Shown here one piece after another: positions 35,561-46,257 of a DNA stretch of 64,000 bases. The DNA is from Piper betle (lineage: Eukaryota > Streptophyta > Magnoliopsida > Piperales > Piperaceae), in the NCBI GenBank assembly GCA_033002965.1, contig JAURVB010014141.1, positions 19,710 to 83,709 on the forward strand, read 5' to 3'. The position numbers and the translations under genes were made by a program. The stretch's first letter is position 1. Each line of letters starts with the position of its first letter. The notes below the pieces were generated by a model. That model saw nothing but the letters and a program-made list of their open reading frames with translations. It had not been told where the DNA came from and made no database searches.

Positions 35561-37680
35561 TTGGTGTAAATTTTTTTTACTTATCAACATCGTGAACCTG
35601 GGTCATGGCCATTTATTTGAATTGTATTATTTGGATTTGTTCTTTATCCCACCCGAAACCTTTTCACATAGTTATTAACTCAGTCAGCAACCAGGGACCT
35701 TAGCTGTGGCCATTTTTTTTTCCGATCAGAAAACAAGGTGCCCTTACCAACTTTTGCATGAAATTTGTATATATATTATATTATATACATGTGATGTAAC
35801 ATGGCTACCTTTGGGAGCAAGACTGTTAAGTGTTTGGTTAAAATGACTTTGGTCGCACCAATTACCGATTCACACATCGTCCGATTCACACATCCCTCCC
35901 CTGCGCGCAGGTATTTTTTGTCAAAGATCGCAGTTGAGTCTTTTCCGGTTTCAATTCATAAATAAAAATTGGAACATCTGAAATCAGTATACTTATTTAT
36001 ATATATTATTAATTTGTATTTTTTCCAAAATGTTATAAATTTGTAGATAAATAGTCCAGCACTCATTGACATTAAAACCAATAAGAACAACTAACTATTT
36101 TAGTTTTACATGTGTAAAAGTATACATATTCATGTCAGAGGAGACCAATCATTAATTGGAAGTAAAATGGATATAATCCGGCAAATCGTGAATTCTGAGA
36201 CCGAATTTAACTCTTATCGACACGTGTCAAGTGCCATGTCTAGAGTTTTTGATTTTTTTAGCGCATAAAGGCTCATGAATAGGATTTGCACAATAGTCTA
36301 ATTTGATTTTCTTTTCTAAAGAAAAGTGCCTGGTTTATACCCGTTCTTTTAAGCAAAAAAAGGCACCTCTCACTTTAGTCCCTTTTCTCATCTTTGATAC
36401 CGTTAGCTTTTTTCTATTGTATTTTATTCTATTTACAGGAAAAAGAGAAAAGGATGAGAGATCTGGATTAATTTCTCAAATATCGGCTATTAGTTGCTAC
36501 TCATTGACATAGAGGCGGGACAAGGTGCTGACTGCTTACGATAATTTCTTGTCCAGCCTGTCGATAAAGCTGTTTATTTTAAAAAATGGATCAAGTATCA
36601 ACACTATATATATATATATATGCATGCTGTTCATGACTCATATTGTGGATAGACTTTAATTATATATATAAATTCTTATTTAATAATGGGACAGGATATA
36701 ATAATTTAATAATTTTGACTTTAAAAATGAAATTGTAATTGAACGATAAGATAAAATACAATAATTTGACTTATTATTTTTATTTTTATTAAAATTTGAT
36801 TAGTCAAAGCTTCTATTTTTAAGTATTTACACCCCTTTTATTAATAAGAGTAGATAAGATAATTTCTTTAATAAATTTTATATTGAAATTCGATTTTAAG
36901 ATATTCAAATTAATATAAATATAATAAATATAAAAATAAAATTTAGATTAGATATAAACCAAATATTCAAGTTCAAATCAAATACAAATAATGACAATGC
37001 TCAGTGCTGTGTACTTGTTCCACATTCCTTATCCTACCCATCACTAATAAAAAATACCTATATATTTTGGAAGCAAAGTTATCGGACAAAGTGCTACAAG
37101 AAACCCGCATCCTGTTTCTTTACTAAAACTATCACAATAAGTGAAGTTTTAAAAAAATAATCGTTGCAATTAGTTAAATTCCTTGATTTACAATAATAAG
37201 AAAATTGTTATAACATATTTATCTATACAAACATATAGAATTGAGAACTTTTAATACGTGCTGTCACGAGCCTTATAATTATTTTATATTATTATCCTTT
37301 ATTTTTTATTAAATTATATATTATAATATATAAAAAAGAGGATTTTTAATACAGTCCCCTCGTATTTTTTAATTATTTTATAATATTATCCTTTATTTAT
37401 TTTTAGTAAAAATATTACTTATTATTATTAATAATATTTGTTTCGAATCTTTAATTAGTTTTCTATTATAATTGGAGGTTATTTTGATTTCTATTGCATT
37501 TAGTATTTATTTAAAATCTTTTAGCTGCGTGTAAATTTAATATAGTATTTAAGACAACAAATCCAATTCCCCTGCTTTGCCAGAAAAAACTCACTCTTCA
37601 CCGTTAAAATCCACGTAAACGGCGTCCCTGAGTGCGGCATGACCGACGCGACCACGAGCCGGGGAGCGTCATCACTACAG
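35557..37680. other. gene-free AT-rich spacer upstream of WRKY
   Basis: No gene seen; very AT-rich at 36640-37450, with a short (TA)n at 36606-36621. Confidence 0.5.
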
Positions 37681-37686
37681 AGCCGG

Positions 37687-37698
37687 GGTGACGTCACC
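37687..37698 (+). promoter_or_regulatory. palindromic TGACGTCA element (TGA-bZIP type)
   Basis: GGTGACGTCACC is a perfect 12-bp palindrome around TGACGTCA, about 300 bp upstream of the WRKY TATA box. TGA-class bZIP factors of the salicylate response bind such sites; binding here is inferred. Confidence 0.6.
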
Positions 37699-37713
37699 TC
37701 ATCCACCACGCCT

Positions 37714-37719
37714 CACGTG
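37714..37719 (+). promoter_or_regulatory. G-box CACGTG
   Basis: A CACGTG core 18 bp after the TGACGTCA palindrome in the WRKY promoter; bZIP or bHLH factors recognise it. Confidence 0.5.
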
Positions 37720-37871
37720 GGCCCCGCCCTCTCCGTCCAGGACCACCGAACGCGGAACCCGCCTTGAAGGTTCCTGGTGGGCCCCGCACTCATCGTCCCC
37801 ACTCCCTCGCCTTCCCACTGGTAATTACCGAACTTGCCACCGATGTGTGCTCGGGAGGAATTGGTCAGCCA

Positions 37872-37920
37872 TTGACCGGTCCTTGGCCTTGATCCAAAGC
37901 TACTCGCTTTCCACAGTCAA
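37872..37920. promoter_or_regulatory. pair of W-boxes in the WRKY promoter
   Basis: TTGACC at 37872-37877 and its inverted form AGTCAA at 37915-37920 lie 75-125 bp before the TATA box. WRKY genes are often controlled by WRKY factors through clustered W-boxes, so self- or cross-regulation is plausible. Confidence 0.55.
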
Positions 37921-37994
37921 GCTTTCTACTCTTCGACCTCTTCCCAAATAACCACACTCGGACAAAGAAAGCCTCACAACCAACCCCACCCCAG

Positions 37995-38002
37995 TTTATA
38001 AG
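37995..38002 (+). promoter_or_regulatory. TATA box of the WRKY gene
   Basis: TTTATAAG in a CT-rich proximal promoter, giving an expected start near 38025-38035 and a leader of about 440 nt if unspliced. The leader holds a 32-codon upstream ORF at 38237-38335 (starts MFPLVATC). Confidence 0.6.
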
Positions 38003-38469
38003 CACCTCCCCCTCTACCCCCACCCCAAGTCAGGAACTCCTCTTCCTCTTCATTTCCATCTCTCTCGATCACAACCTCGTCATCATCTCCGCCCCTGCCT
38101 TCCACCACTGATCAGAGAGTGAATTGCGAGTGAACACGAGTGGAACCCATCTCAATTTTGAGTTGGGAGGTTACAATTAGTTGATCTCTTTTGAGTTGTT
38201 TGTGTTTGTTAGCACCTACTTCAACTTTGTTCGCTTATGTTTCCGTTGGTCGCAACTTGCCGCTTCCCAGCTTCTACTTTGCTGTGCGGTTTTCTGTACT
38301 GTTCTAGCTTCTCTCTTGCCTTCCTTCTCCCTTGACCATCTAAGACACCGCCCTTGGCACATACGTGAGCAGATCAAAAACCTGTGACAGCTTTCCAGTT
38401 AGCAAGACCCGTTTGATCTAGGCTGGTGTACACCTTGTACAAGGATTTGGATTGTGTGGTGTTGGGAGG

Positions 38470-39937
38470 ATGGAGAACGCCGGAGGATGGGAAGTGGAGC
38501 AGTTGATCAACGAGCTGCTAGACGGTCAGAATTGGGCGAGGCAGCTGCTGCAGTTGAACTCCCCGTTTCTGAGGAGCAGCTATCCATGGTTGCTCAGAGA
38601 ATTAACAATTCTTTCTCCAAGAGCCTCTCCATGCTCAACTGCACCGACCATTCTGTTGAGCACATATCTAATGTTCTCAACAGCGCTGCTGAGTCTCCTC
38701 TATCTGCCGCCTGCGTTGTCTCTCCAATGAGCAAAAAGAGGTGGGTTTGAGCTCTGAAATACATAGGTTCTAAAAAGAGCACTTGATCATGGCAAGTAAA
38801 TGCGCTGGCGATTAGAATATTATTTGATATAGTTTCTTGTTGTTTGCAGAAAGACGAATCCCAAGCGGGCAGAAAGAATCGGAGTCTGTCCCGACACGGG
38901 GATGGAGGCGCCCATGGATGACGGCTATAGTTGGAGAAAGTATGGCCAGAAAGACATCCTGGGAGCAAAACATCCAAGGTAGTAATTCTTTGTTAAAATT
39001 AAGCTCATTCCCCTGCATTCAAAATAATTAATTTTAAAGAGCTACCGAGGATTTTATGTTTAGTCGGTGTACCAAGAACTGATGCTGGCATGCGGCTAAT
39101 TCCCATTGCAACTGGCAGGGTAGGTTTGAGTTAATGGCCTTCTAAAATCTGTCGTCACCATTAAAGCTTCTTTTTTCTTGGCAGAGTACCCTTTTCCGTA
39201 CCTTATCTCCAATCTCATCCTCCCAAGTCCCCACCAAACGATCCCAGCAATATCATCACCCAACCATACACATCTACGCATGCATACATACGTATAATCA
39301 TACTCATACATCACCAAATATGGCTCACTTTACACAGTAAGAAATTAGGGCTGATAAATTCTTCTGTTGACGGCGAATGTACAGGGGCTACTTCAGGTGC
39401 ACCCACAAGAACACCCAAGGCTGCCAAGCCACCAAGCAGGTGCAGAGGTCGGACGAGGACCCGACCATCTTCGACGTCATCTATAAGGGGCACCACACCT
39501 GCACACAAGCAGCCCATGCCAAGGCCAGGCCATTGACACCCTCGCAGGAACAGCAAGCCGACGACCGGAAACAGATACTGCTCAGCTTTGGCAATGCTCT
39601 CAAGGTGAAAACGGAGAATTCCGACAACACCCACAACCTCAACCCGCCGGCTCACTTCTCCTTCCCGCCGGCATCCATGGAGTCGATCAAGCAGGACGGC
39701 GACATCTTCTCATGTATCGATAACCCCTTCATCGGGAGCTTCTCGCCGGCGAGCCTCATCTCGCCGGAGACGTCAGAGTCGAACTATTTCTGCTTCAATG
39801 GAAGGCCGACGCCGGAGTCGGAGCTCACCGAGATTATCTCAGCTTCCACCTCGGTAGCCACCTCCCCCATGTTGGACCTCGATAGCTTCTCCCTTGACGT
39901 CAACTTCTCATTTGACGACGATACCTTCCTCGCCTAA
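38470..39937 (+). CDS. group III WRKY transcription factor, three exons
   Basis: Exons 38470-38740, 38850-38978 and 39385-39937 with GT-AG introns. Exon 1 begins MENAGGWEVEQLINELLDGQ and later reads VSEEQLSMVAQRINNSFSK, the N-terminal helical region of this group. The DNA-binding domain spans exons 2 and 3: WRKYGQK, then the group III zinc finger C-x7-C-x23-H-x-C (CTHKNTQGC ... HTC). The intron falls at the conserved Arg before GYFRC. The tail is acidic and Ser-rich (LDSFSLDVNFSFDDDTF). Such factors bind W-boxes and act in defence and senescence. Oddity: the two halves of exon 1 are in different frames, and the exons sum to 953 nt, one short of a codon multiple, so a base appears missing near 38555-38565. 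With it the protein would be 317 residues. Alternatively an ATG at 38487 reads the second frame throughout (311 residues). AATAAA is at 40040. Confidence 0.88.
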
Positions 39938-40049
39938 GACAATTTCAATCTGTGCTCAGTAGCTTGATTATGATTATTGTGATTTTCGTAGGAAGTGTAG
40001 ATGTACATTTAAGACACAGGATGAGTGAGTTCCTCTGAAAATAAAAAGT

Positions 40050-42520
40050 TCTCTCTCTTTTCTTTTAGTCGATGACATAAGATGTAGCGTTTTGCTTTTG
40101 TTTTTTGGTTTTGGTTGTTTCTTTGGTTTTTTTCAGTGCATCCTGGTATAATTTGTAACTGTAACGATCTAATACAGTATTAGAGCTTGTTGTTACTAGT
40201 TCTAAATTTTGGATCCCTGAGTGTAATGATTGTGGCCAAGATTCAGGAAATAAATAATTTCACTTCAGCCCCTATAGTTTACCACAATATCAACCATGAG
40301 CCATACCATGGCAATTATCTGATTAACTTCCTAGCAAGTAATTAAAAATTATTCCCAGTTTACGGTTAAGCATTGTCCAACATCAACAATAGATATTTGT
40401 TAGGATCTTGAAAAATACTAAGACTAATTGTTTAAGTTGCTACTTAGTAATTTTAGTTACAGGGTAAAATCTTGTTATGTATCGAGTAACCTACTCATGA
40501 GTTTACACGTAACCTTTGTTTCAAATAAAAGAAAAACCTAATATATAAATGGTCTAAAAGAGACAAGCCCAAAAATATTAAGGATTCTTGTTATAACTTA
40601 AAGTGACAAGCCTAAAATAAAATCCAACTGGACCCTAAAAAAACTGGCTTGCTGTCTAGTTTAAATGGCTTGCAAGTGGAAGAGAGCGCTAAAAATAGTT
40701 TAACATACCCAACAGATATAAGTTACAACTTTTATAAATACTAAGAATCGGACTACTTAAATAGCTAATTAATTATTTTGAATAAAGTCTAAATTTTAAG
40801 TTATACTTCCATTTATATATCGACTGGATGTAAAAAGGTTCACTCCCATTGAATTTTGAATTCTCAAGCCACGGCAACTAAGTAAACTCTGATTAATTTC
40901 ATGACTTTGCAAGGCACTAGGACTCGCTTTTAACTACTTTACATGTAACTAATTATTACATTATAAAGTGCTAAATAAATCACTTTATCCCTAATGCATT
41001 CATAAATCAATGGTTGAAAGAGCCTCGAAAGTGAGAACTGAGAAGTTCCCCCTTCCAGAGGTGTATATGAAACTTCTTCAATGAAACGTGACCATATATT
41101 TTTCTTTCTTGTTCTAAAACAAATGACCAAGTTCTGATGTAGAAATAGTCAAAGCCAAATAGTGTCGTTTCCCGGTAGTTCTAAGCAACAAGCACACGTT
41201 AAATTGAAATCAAAGTGAAGAATATTGAAGGCTTTGGAAGGTCTGATGAAACGTCCCTCATAGCCACAATTCTCACTTCTACAGATCACTACAATTTTTT
41301 CATCTGGGCTTCCAGGAAACGAAACATCTCAGAGTGAAGTCTACGTACGGGACGCGCTTGGTCACTGTCCATGGCAGCGCCAACCGGTCCACACCATCGT
41401 TTGGCTACAATTGCGCGTAACCTCTTCGAGACGCTCCAACGAGCACCCAGCTCAGACTTGGCAGAGCAAAAATCACCATAAAAGTCGAGCTCATTCCCAA
41501 AACAGGCGTCTTGAGTATTGAAGTTGCATGAATTTATACCAAGAGCAAACAGCAATTGTACCTTATAATTTTTTAGTACGTTGAAATTAGAAACGGAATC
41601 CGGTAGGATTTAATATTTTATGGATTTATGTAATTTTCTTGTTCAAGGGATTTATTTATAATTTTTAATTTATTTAAGAGATATTTTAAAAATTATTTGA
41701 GTGGGATTTATCATTTATTTATTGGTAGTTAGACTTATGACGGAATAGCAAATTGGTCCAAATAAGTAAAATCATCCTCTTTATGGTTGCTCTATTAGTA
41801 TTGTTGATGGCAAATGGCTGCGGCGTCTGGTTGATGAAAACAGTCTTTTAAAAATATATAAAAAAGAAGAAAAGCTAAAAGTGGAATTATTCCCTTAGTG
41901 GCAATTTTTTTAGAGTTCATATAAAATTATACTATTAAAATTTTCTTAATTTGTTATTATATTATGGCTAATGATGAATTATAGTATCAAAATTGATACT
42001 TTTAATAATTTTCTCATAATATTGAAAAATTAGAGTTAGATCTCTATTACATATAATCCAAGTAACCAACTTAAATCATTAGAATTATGAATAACCTTTG
42101 TATGAAAATCATTAGGCATATTATATATATATATAGATGACAGATTGTAAACCCATTTTTATTTGTGAACCTTAATCATGACTGCCAATTTTTTATCAAG
42201 TGGCTCACATTGGGTAGTTAATGGAACTACCTAACTACTTACTAATAACTTTTCAATTCAAACTGTTAAATAAAAAATTAACGATTATTATGCATATTCA
42301 CAATATTGACATTTAAAAAGGTTCACACTATATAAATTCTTTATTTATGTGTAGAGCGTAGATATGCAGGCGGATGGCAATAGCGGTGCAACTTTGTTAG
42401 ACTGTATGATGCTGCTAAAAGAGTGGTGATAAGGCAGGGTATGGGAGCTATTATGAACTGTTGGATCAGTACCCAATGGTCCATATAGGGTACCCAAATA
42501 GGGTAGTGTATAGTAGCGCT
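40050..42520. other. gene-free spacer after WRKY
   Basis: No supported gene. The minus frame at 41289-41555 has somewhat coding-like composition (ends RRLHSEMFRFLEAQMKKL) but no recognisable family and no splice partners. A (TA)n is at 42121-42135. Confidence 0.4.
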
Positions 42521-42523
42521 GAA

Positions 42524-42525
<2 letters not shown>

Positions 42526-42567
<42 letters not shown>

Positions 42568-42582
42568 GTCATATATATATAT
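42526..42582. repeat. (TA)n tract, left edge of element T2
   Basis: About 19 TA units, a GTAGTC break, then six more. Confidence 0.95.
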
Positions 42583-43320
42583 GGGATTGTTGCTACACTG
42601 GGGTGTGCAGCAAATAGGTTTCTGCAGCTTCCCAATTTGCCACAATTTAGTTCTCAGAAAACCTGACCCTTGACCCTCCACCCTCCAACCTGCACCTGTC
42701 CACATCCTGCATGCCACCTGCGCCATGCAGACCGCCGTAGCCGCCCCGCCAGCCTCGGTCGCGGCGATCGCGCCCACGTGCCATCGCCGCCGCCGTCGCC
42801 GCACCGCCGCGTCGCCCCTGCCCGCTCGCCGTCGCCGCGTCACCATTCACCTCCCTAGCACCCTTTGGCGCGCTCCAGCATGTCGCCGCACGCCACGCCC
42901 CGACGGGGTCGCGGTGGCGGCGGCGGCCGCAGGCGGGGTCGGGACCGGGGGTGAAGACTCGGCGGCTGCGTGGCGACTCGCCAGGAGCGAGGTATAGCGG
43001 AGCTGTGACGAGGTCGGCGAGCAGAGCATGGCGGCGCGGATAGGCGACCCGAACGGCGCGCACACTCGGCGCTCAGTAGATGTGGCATATGAATAGGTGG
43101 CCGCGCAGTGCGACAGTGGGCATGTGATAGCCACGCGGCCGCACCGCGGCTGCATGCCATGGCTCGGTGCTGAAGCGGTGGCGAAACGGCAGAGTGAGGG
43201 TGGAGGATTAGGATTAGGTTCTTTTTTGTAAAAACAGATTTGGGGTGAGATTAGATCTAACGGCCCAGATGAGGCCGACCGCAAGCTTATTCTTGCAGTC
43301 ACCCTCGGGGTATCCAATCC
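42583..43320. mobile_element. TA-associated GC-rich element T2
   Basis: Left end GGGATTGTTGCTACACTGGG then TGTGCAGCAAATA; right end in reverse GGATTGGATACCCCGAGGG then TGACTGCAAGAATAAG: imperfect inverted ends of about 40 bp. The interior is GC-rich (42720-43200), with CCGCCGCC and CGTCGCC words and open frames on several strands that do not resemble a known protein. Both ends abut (TA)n, the right one followed by (CA)n. The interior could be captured genic sequence. Confidence 0.55.
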
Positions 43321-43347
43321 ATATATATATATACACACACACACAGA
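43321..43347. repeat. (TA)n(CA)n tract, right edge of element T2
   Basis: ATATATATATATA followed by CACACACACACA. Confidence 0.9.
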
Positions 43348-44076
43348 GGCAATTGGTGTGCACCCAGCAGAAATTTTTTACCCCAAACTTTGATTTGGGT
43401 CGTTCGATTATAAGGATGACCCATATCCATTATTATTATTTTTTTAAAAACTAAACTTTCCTCAATGACGCCGGTGGTCACCAAGTGGTCATGCTAGCTG
43501 CGGGCAACCATGTTTGGCCACCCCAAGACCAAATCTATCCGCGGTCGGATTTAGCCACGTGGCCAAGCGGCAAATGGACTTAGCCAGCGGCGGCCAGATC
43601 ACACCGCATAGCAAAAAGAAAAGAAAAGAAAATGAAAAGTTGCCAACAGCGAGTGGCCTCATATGGCCGCCCACTTGCCAAATCTAGTCGCGGGTCGGCC
43701 AAACATGGACGACCAAGGCTGGATCGGGCTGTGCGGCCTTATATGGTGGCAAGGCCAGATTTGACAACCGTTGGCCAGGTTCCACCCATCTTCGACTAGG
43801 TCCCCCGACCCTAGGTCGGTGACAGCCAGATCCAGCTGAGCAGCAAAAAAAACGATAACGAATTCTGTGGTCACGCAACACGATCCAGCCATGACAGACC
43901 ACATCTGGCAACACTATGGCTAGATTTGGCCTGATGGGCGGCCAGATGTGGCCTTCGTTAGGAGTTTATTATTATTATTATTTTAACAAAAAGATCTAGG
44001 TTGTCTTTATAATCAGAGGCTTGAGATCAAGCTTTAGGGCATAAAATTATTTTTGCCCCTGGTAAGGAAAACTTTA

Positions 44077-44080
<4 letters not shown>
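43348..44080. other. spacer between T2 and T3 with a GC-rich repeat-like patch
   Basis: No gene. 43490-43940 is rich in GGCCA, CCAGAT and CGGCC words in both orientations (TTGGCCACC, TGGCCGCCC, GGCGGCCAGATG), bounded on each side by TTATTATTATT. It is probably another old non-autonomous element, but ends could not be fixed. Confidence 0.4.

Positions 44081-44112
<32 letters not shown>
44081..44112. repeat. (TA)n tract, left edge of element T3
   Basis: About 15 TA units, then a short GTATATGATAGGTATATATA stretch before the element. Confidence 0.95.
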
Positions 44113-44117
<5 letters not shown>

Positions 44118-44130
44118 GATAGGTATATAT

Positions 44131-46241
44131 ACGGAGATGTTATGGTAGCGTACCATACGCTACCAACTGTGGGCCGTTGGATCTGATCCAACGGCCCACA
44201 GCAGCCCTCCACACTCCCCCTCTCCACCCACCATTTCCATACTCGGCCGGCCGCCACACGACCGCCGACAGCCACGGCCCCACCACCACCCGCGACCGAC
44301 CCCCGCAACTGACCCTCTATGACCGCTGCCCCCGGCCCGCCGGCCTCCCCTGCCCCAGCCCTGCCGGCCTCCCCTGCCCCCGCCAAGCTTCCACTCGCCG
44401 GCCGCCCCTGCCCTCGCCCTGCCATCCTGGCCCTGCTACCGCCCCACCCTCCGCCCATGCCCATTTCTTCTCCACCCCCCTTGCCACCCCTGCCCCAGCC
44501 GTCCGCCCCCTGCCCCCCTCACACCTGCCGCCGCGAGGGGGGAGGCAGCTGGCGAGAGGGCGAGTGCGAGGGAGTGGCGAGCAGCGGTGGCTGGGCGGCG
44601 GCACCGTCGGCTGAGACGGGAGGCAGGCGGGGTGGGGGGAAGAAACAGGGGAGGAGGGGAGGGTAGTTTCGTAATAAAAACTTGACTCGATCCCGACACG
44701 AGTCAAGTTTTTATTACAAAATATATTTTTTAAAAATAACATAATTTCGTAATAAAAACTTGACTCGATCCTGACTCTAAGTAAAGTTATAATTATAAAA
44801 TAAATTTTTAAAAAATAAAATAATTCCGTAATAAAAACTTGATTCTGTCTTGACTCAAATTAATTTTTTATTACAAAATAAATTTATTAAAAAATAATTT
44901 TTAAAAAATAATTTCATAATAAAAACTTAACTCGATCCGACACGAGTCAATACTATGAAATAAATTTTAAAAAATATAAAATAATTTTGTAATAAAACTA
45001 TAACATTATTTTATAATATTGACTTGTGTCAGATAGAGTTAAGTTTTTATTATGAAATTATTTTTTTTTAAAATTTATTTTTTAATAAATTTCTTTTGTA
45101 ATAAAAACTTAATTCGAGTCGAGACCGAATCAAGTTTTTATTGCAGAATTATTTATTTTTTAAAATTTATTTTGTAATTAAAACTTGACTCGGTCCTCCA
45201 CAGATCGAGTCAAGTTTCAATTACAAAATTATTTTATATTTTTTAAAATTTATTTTATAATAGTAACTAGAGTAAGGACCGAGTCAGGTTTGTATTACGA
45301 AATTATTTTATTTCTTTTTAAATTTATTTTATAATAAAATTTTATTTTGTAATAAATTTATTTTGAAATAAAAACTTGACTCGGTCCTGGAGAGAATCGA
45401 GTCAAGTTTTTATTACAAAATTATTTTATATTTTTTAAAATTTATTTCATAGTATTGACTCGTGTCGGATCGAGTTATGTTTTTATTATGAAATTATTTT
45501 ATTTTTAAAAACTTATTTTTAATAAATTTATTTTGTAATAAAAAGTTAATTCGAGTCGAGACTGAATTAAGTTTTTATTACGAAATTATTTTATTTTTCA
45601 AAATTTATTTTATAATTAAAACTTTACTTGAGTCAGGATCGAGTCAAGTTTTTATTACGAAATTATGTTATTTTAAAAAAATATTTTGTAATAAAAACTT
45701 GACTCGTGTCGGGATCGAGTCAAGTTTTTATTACGAAACTACCCTCCCCTCCTCCCCTGTTTCTTCCCCCCACCCCACCTTCCTCCCGTCTCAGCCGATG
45801 GTACCGCCGCCCTAGCCGCCGCTGCCCCCCACCCCCCACCCTACTCCCACCCGCCACAACCAGCCCTCCCCCCTGGCGGCAGGTGTGAGCGGGGGTGGGG
45901 GGGGTGGGGTGGCGGACGGTTGGGCAGGGGTGGCAAGGGGGGGTGGAGAAGAAATGGGCATGGGCGGAGGGTGGGGCGGTAGTAGGGCAGGACGGCGGGG
46001 TGAGGGCAGGGGCGGCCGGCGAGTGGAAGCTTGGCGGGGGGCAGGGGAGGCCGTGGCGGGGGGGCGTGGTGGGCAGGGGAGGCTGGTCGGCCGGGGGCGG
46101 CGGTCATGGAGGGTCGATTGTGGGGGGCGGTCGCGGGTGGTGGTGGGGCCGCGGCTGTCGGCGGTCATGTGGAAGGGCTACTGTGGGCCGTTGGATCGAG
46201 ATCCAACGGTCCACAGTTGGCAGCGCACCATAACATCTCCC
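44131..46241. mobile_element. foldback element T3 with long inverted arms
   Basis: Arms 44131-~44720 and ~45705-46241 are inverted copies. The outer ends are GGAGATGTTATGGT and ACCATAACATCTCC. Next inside is a hairpin TGGGCCGTTGGAT then ATCCAACGGCCCACAG on the left, with its counterpart on the right. Then come matching C-rich tracts (CCGCCAAGCTTCCACTCGCC on the left, its inverse on the right) and AAGAAACAGGGGAGGAGGG next to the core. The same peptide (MSGSSQVFITKLPSPPPLF) can be read outward from each inner arm end, which confirms the symmetry. The ~1-kb core is an array of small palindromes. No transposase. (TA)n at both edges. Confidence 0.85.
44700..45735. repeat. array of small palindromes, core of T3
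   Basis: The motif TAATAAAAACTTGACTCG, a short spacer, then its inverse CGAGTCAAGTTTTTATTA recurs about every 80-90 bp, separated by TTATTTTATTTTTTAAAA-type linkers, roughly a dozen times with varying decay. The first (44671-44720) and last (45690-45735) units are close to perfect hairpins. Linker orientation changes in the middle, so the array itself is a large inverted repeat. Confidence 0.8.
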
Positions 46242-46257
46242 TATATATATATATATA
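46242..46257. repeat. (TA)n tract, right edge of element T3
   Basis: About eight TA units. Confidence 0.9.

Noticed and set aside
38181..38387. 68-residue frame in the WRKY leader
   Set aside because: It lacks an ATG start; the only ATG-started upstream ORF found is 38237-38335 in another frame.
38594..39018. Minus-strand frames over the WRKY gene
   Set aside because: They cross known WRKY introns and exons in antisense and have no domain.
41289..41555. Minus-strand 88-residue frame
   Set aside because: Composition is somewhat coding-like but I recognise no family and see no neighbouring exons; too weak to call a gene.
42670..43160. Arg/Ala/Pro-rich frames in T2
   Set aside because: Overlapping frames on both strands with simple composition; no conserved motif, no splice structure.
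44177..44700. Pro-rich frames in T3 arms
   Set aside because: The same peptides appear in the inverted arm, so they reflect the repeat and not a gene.
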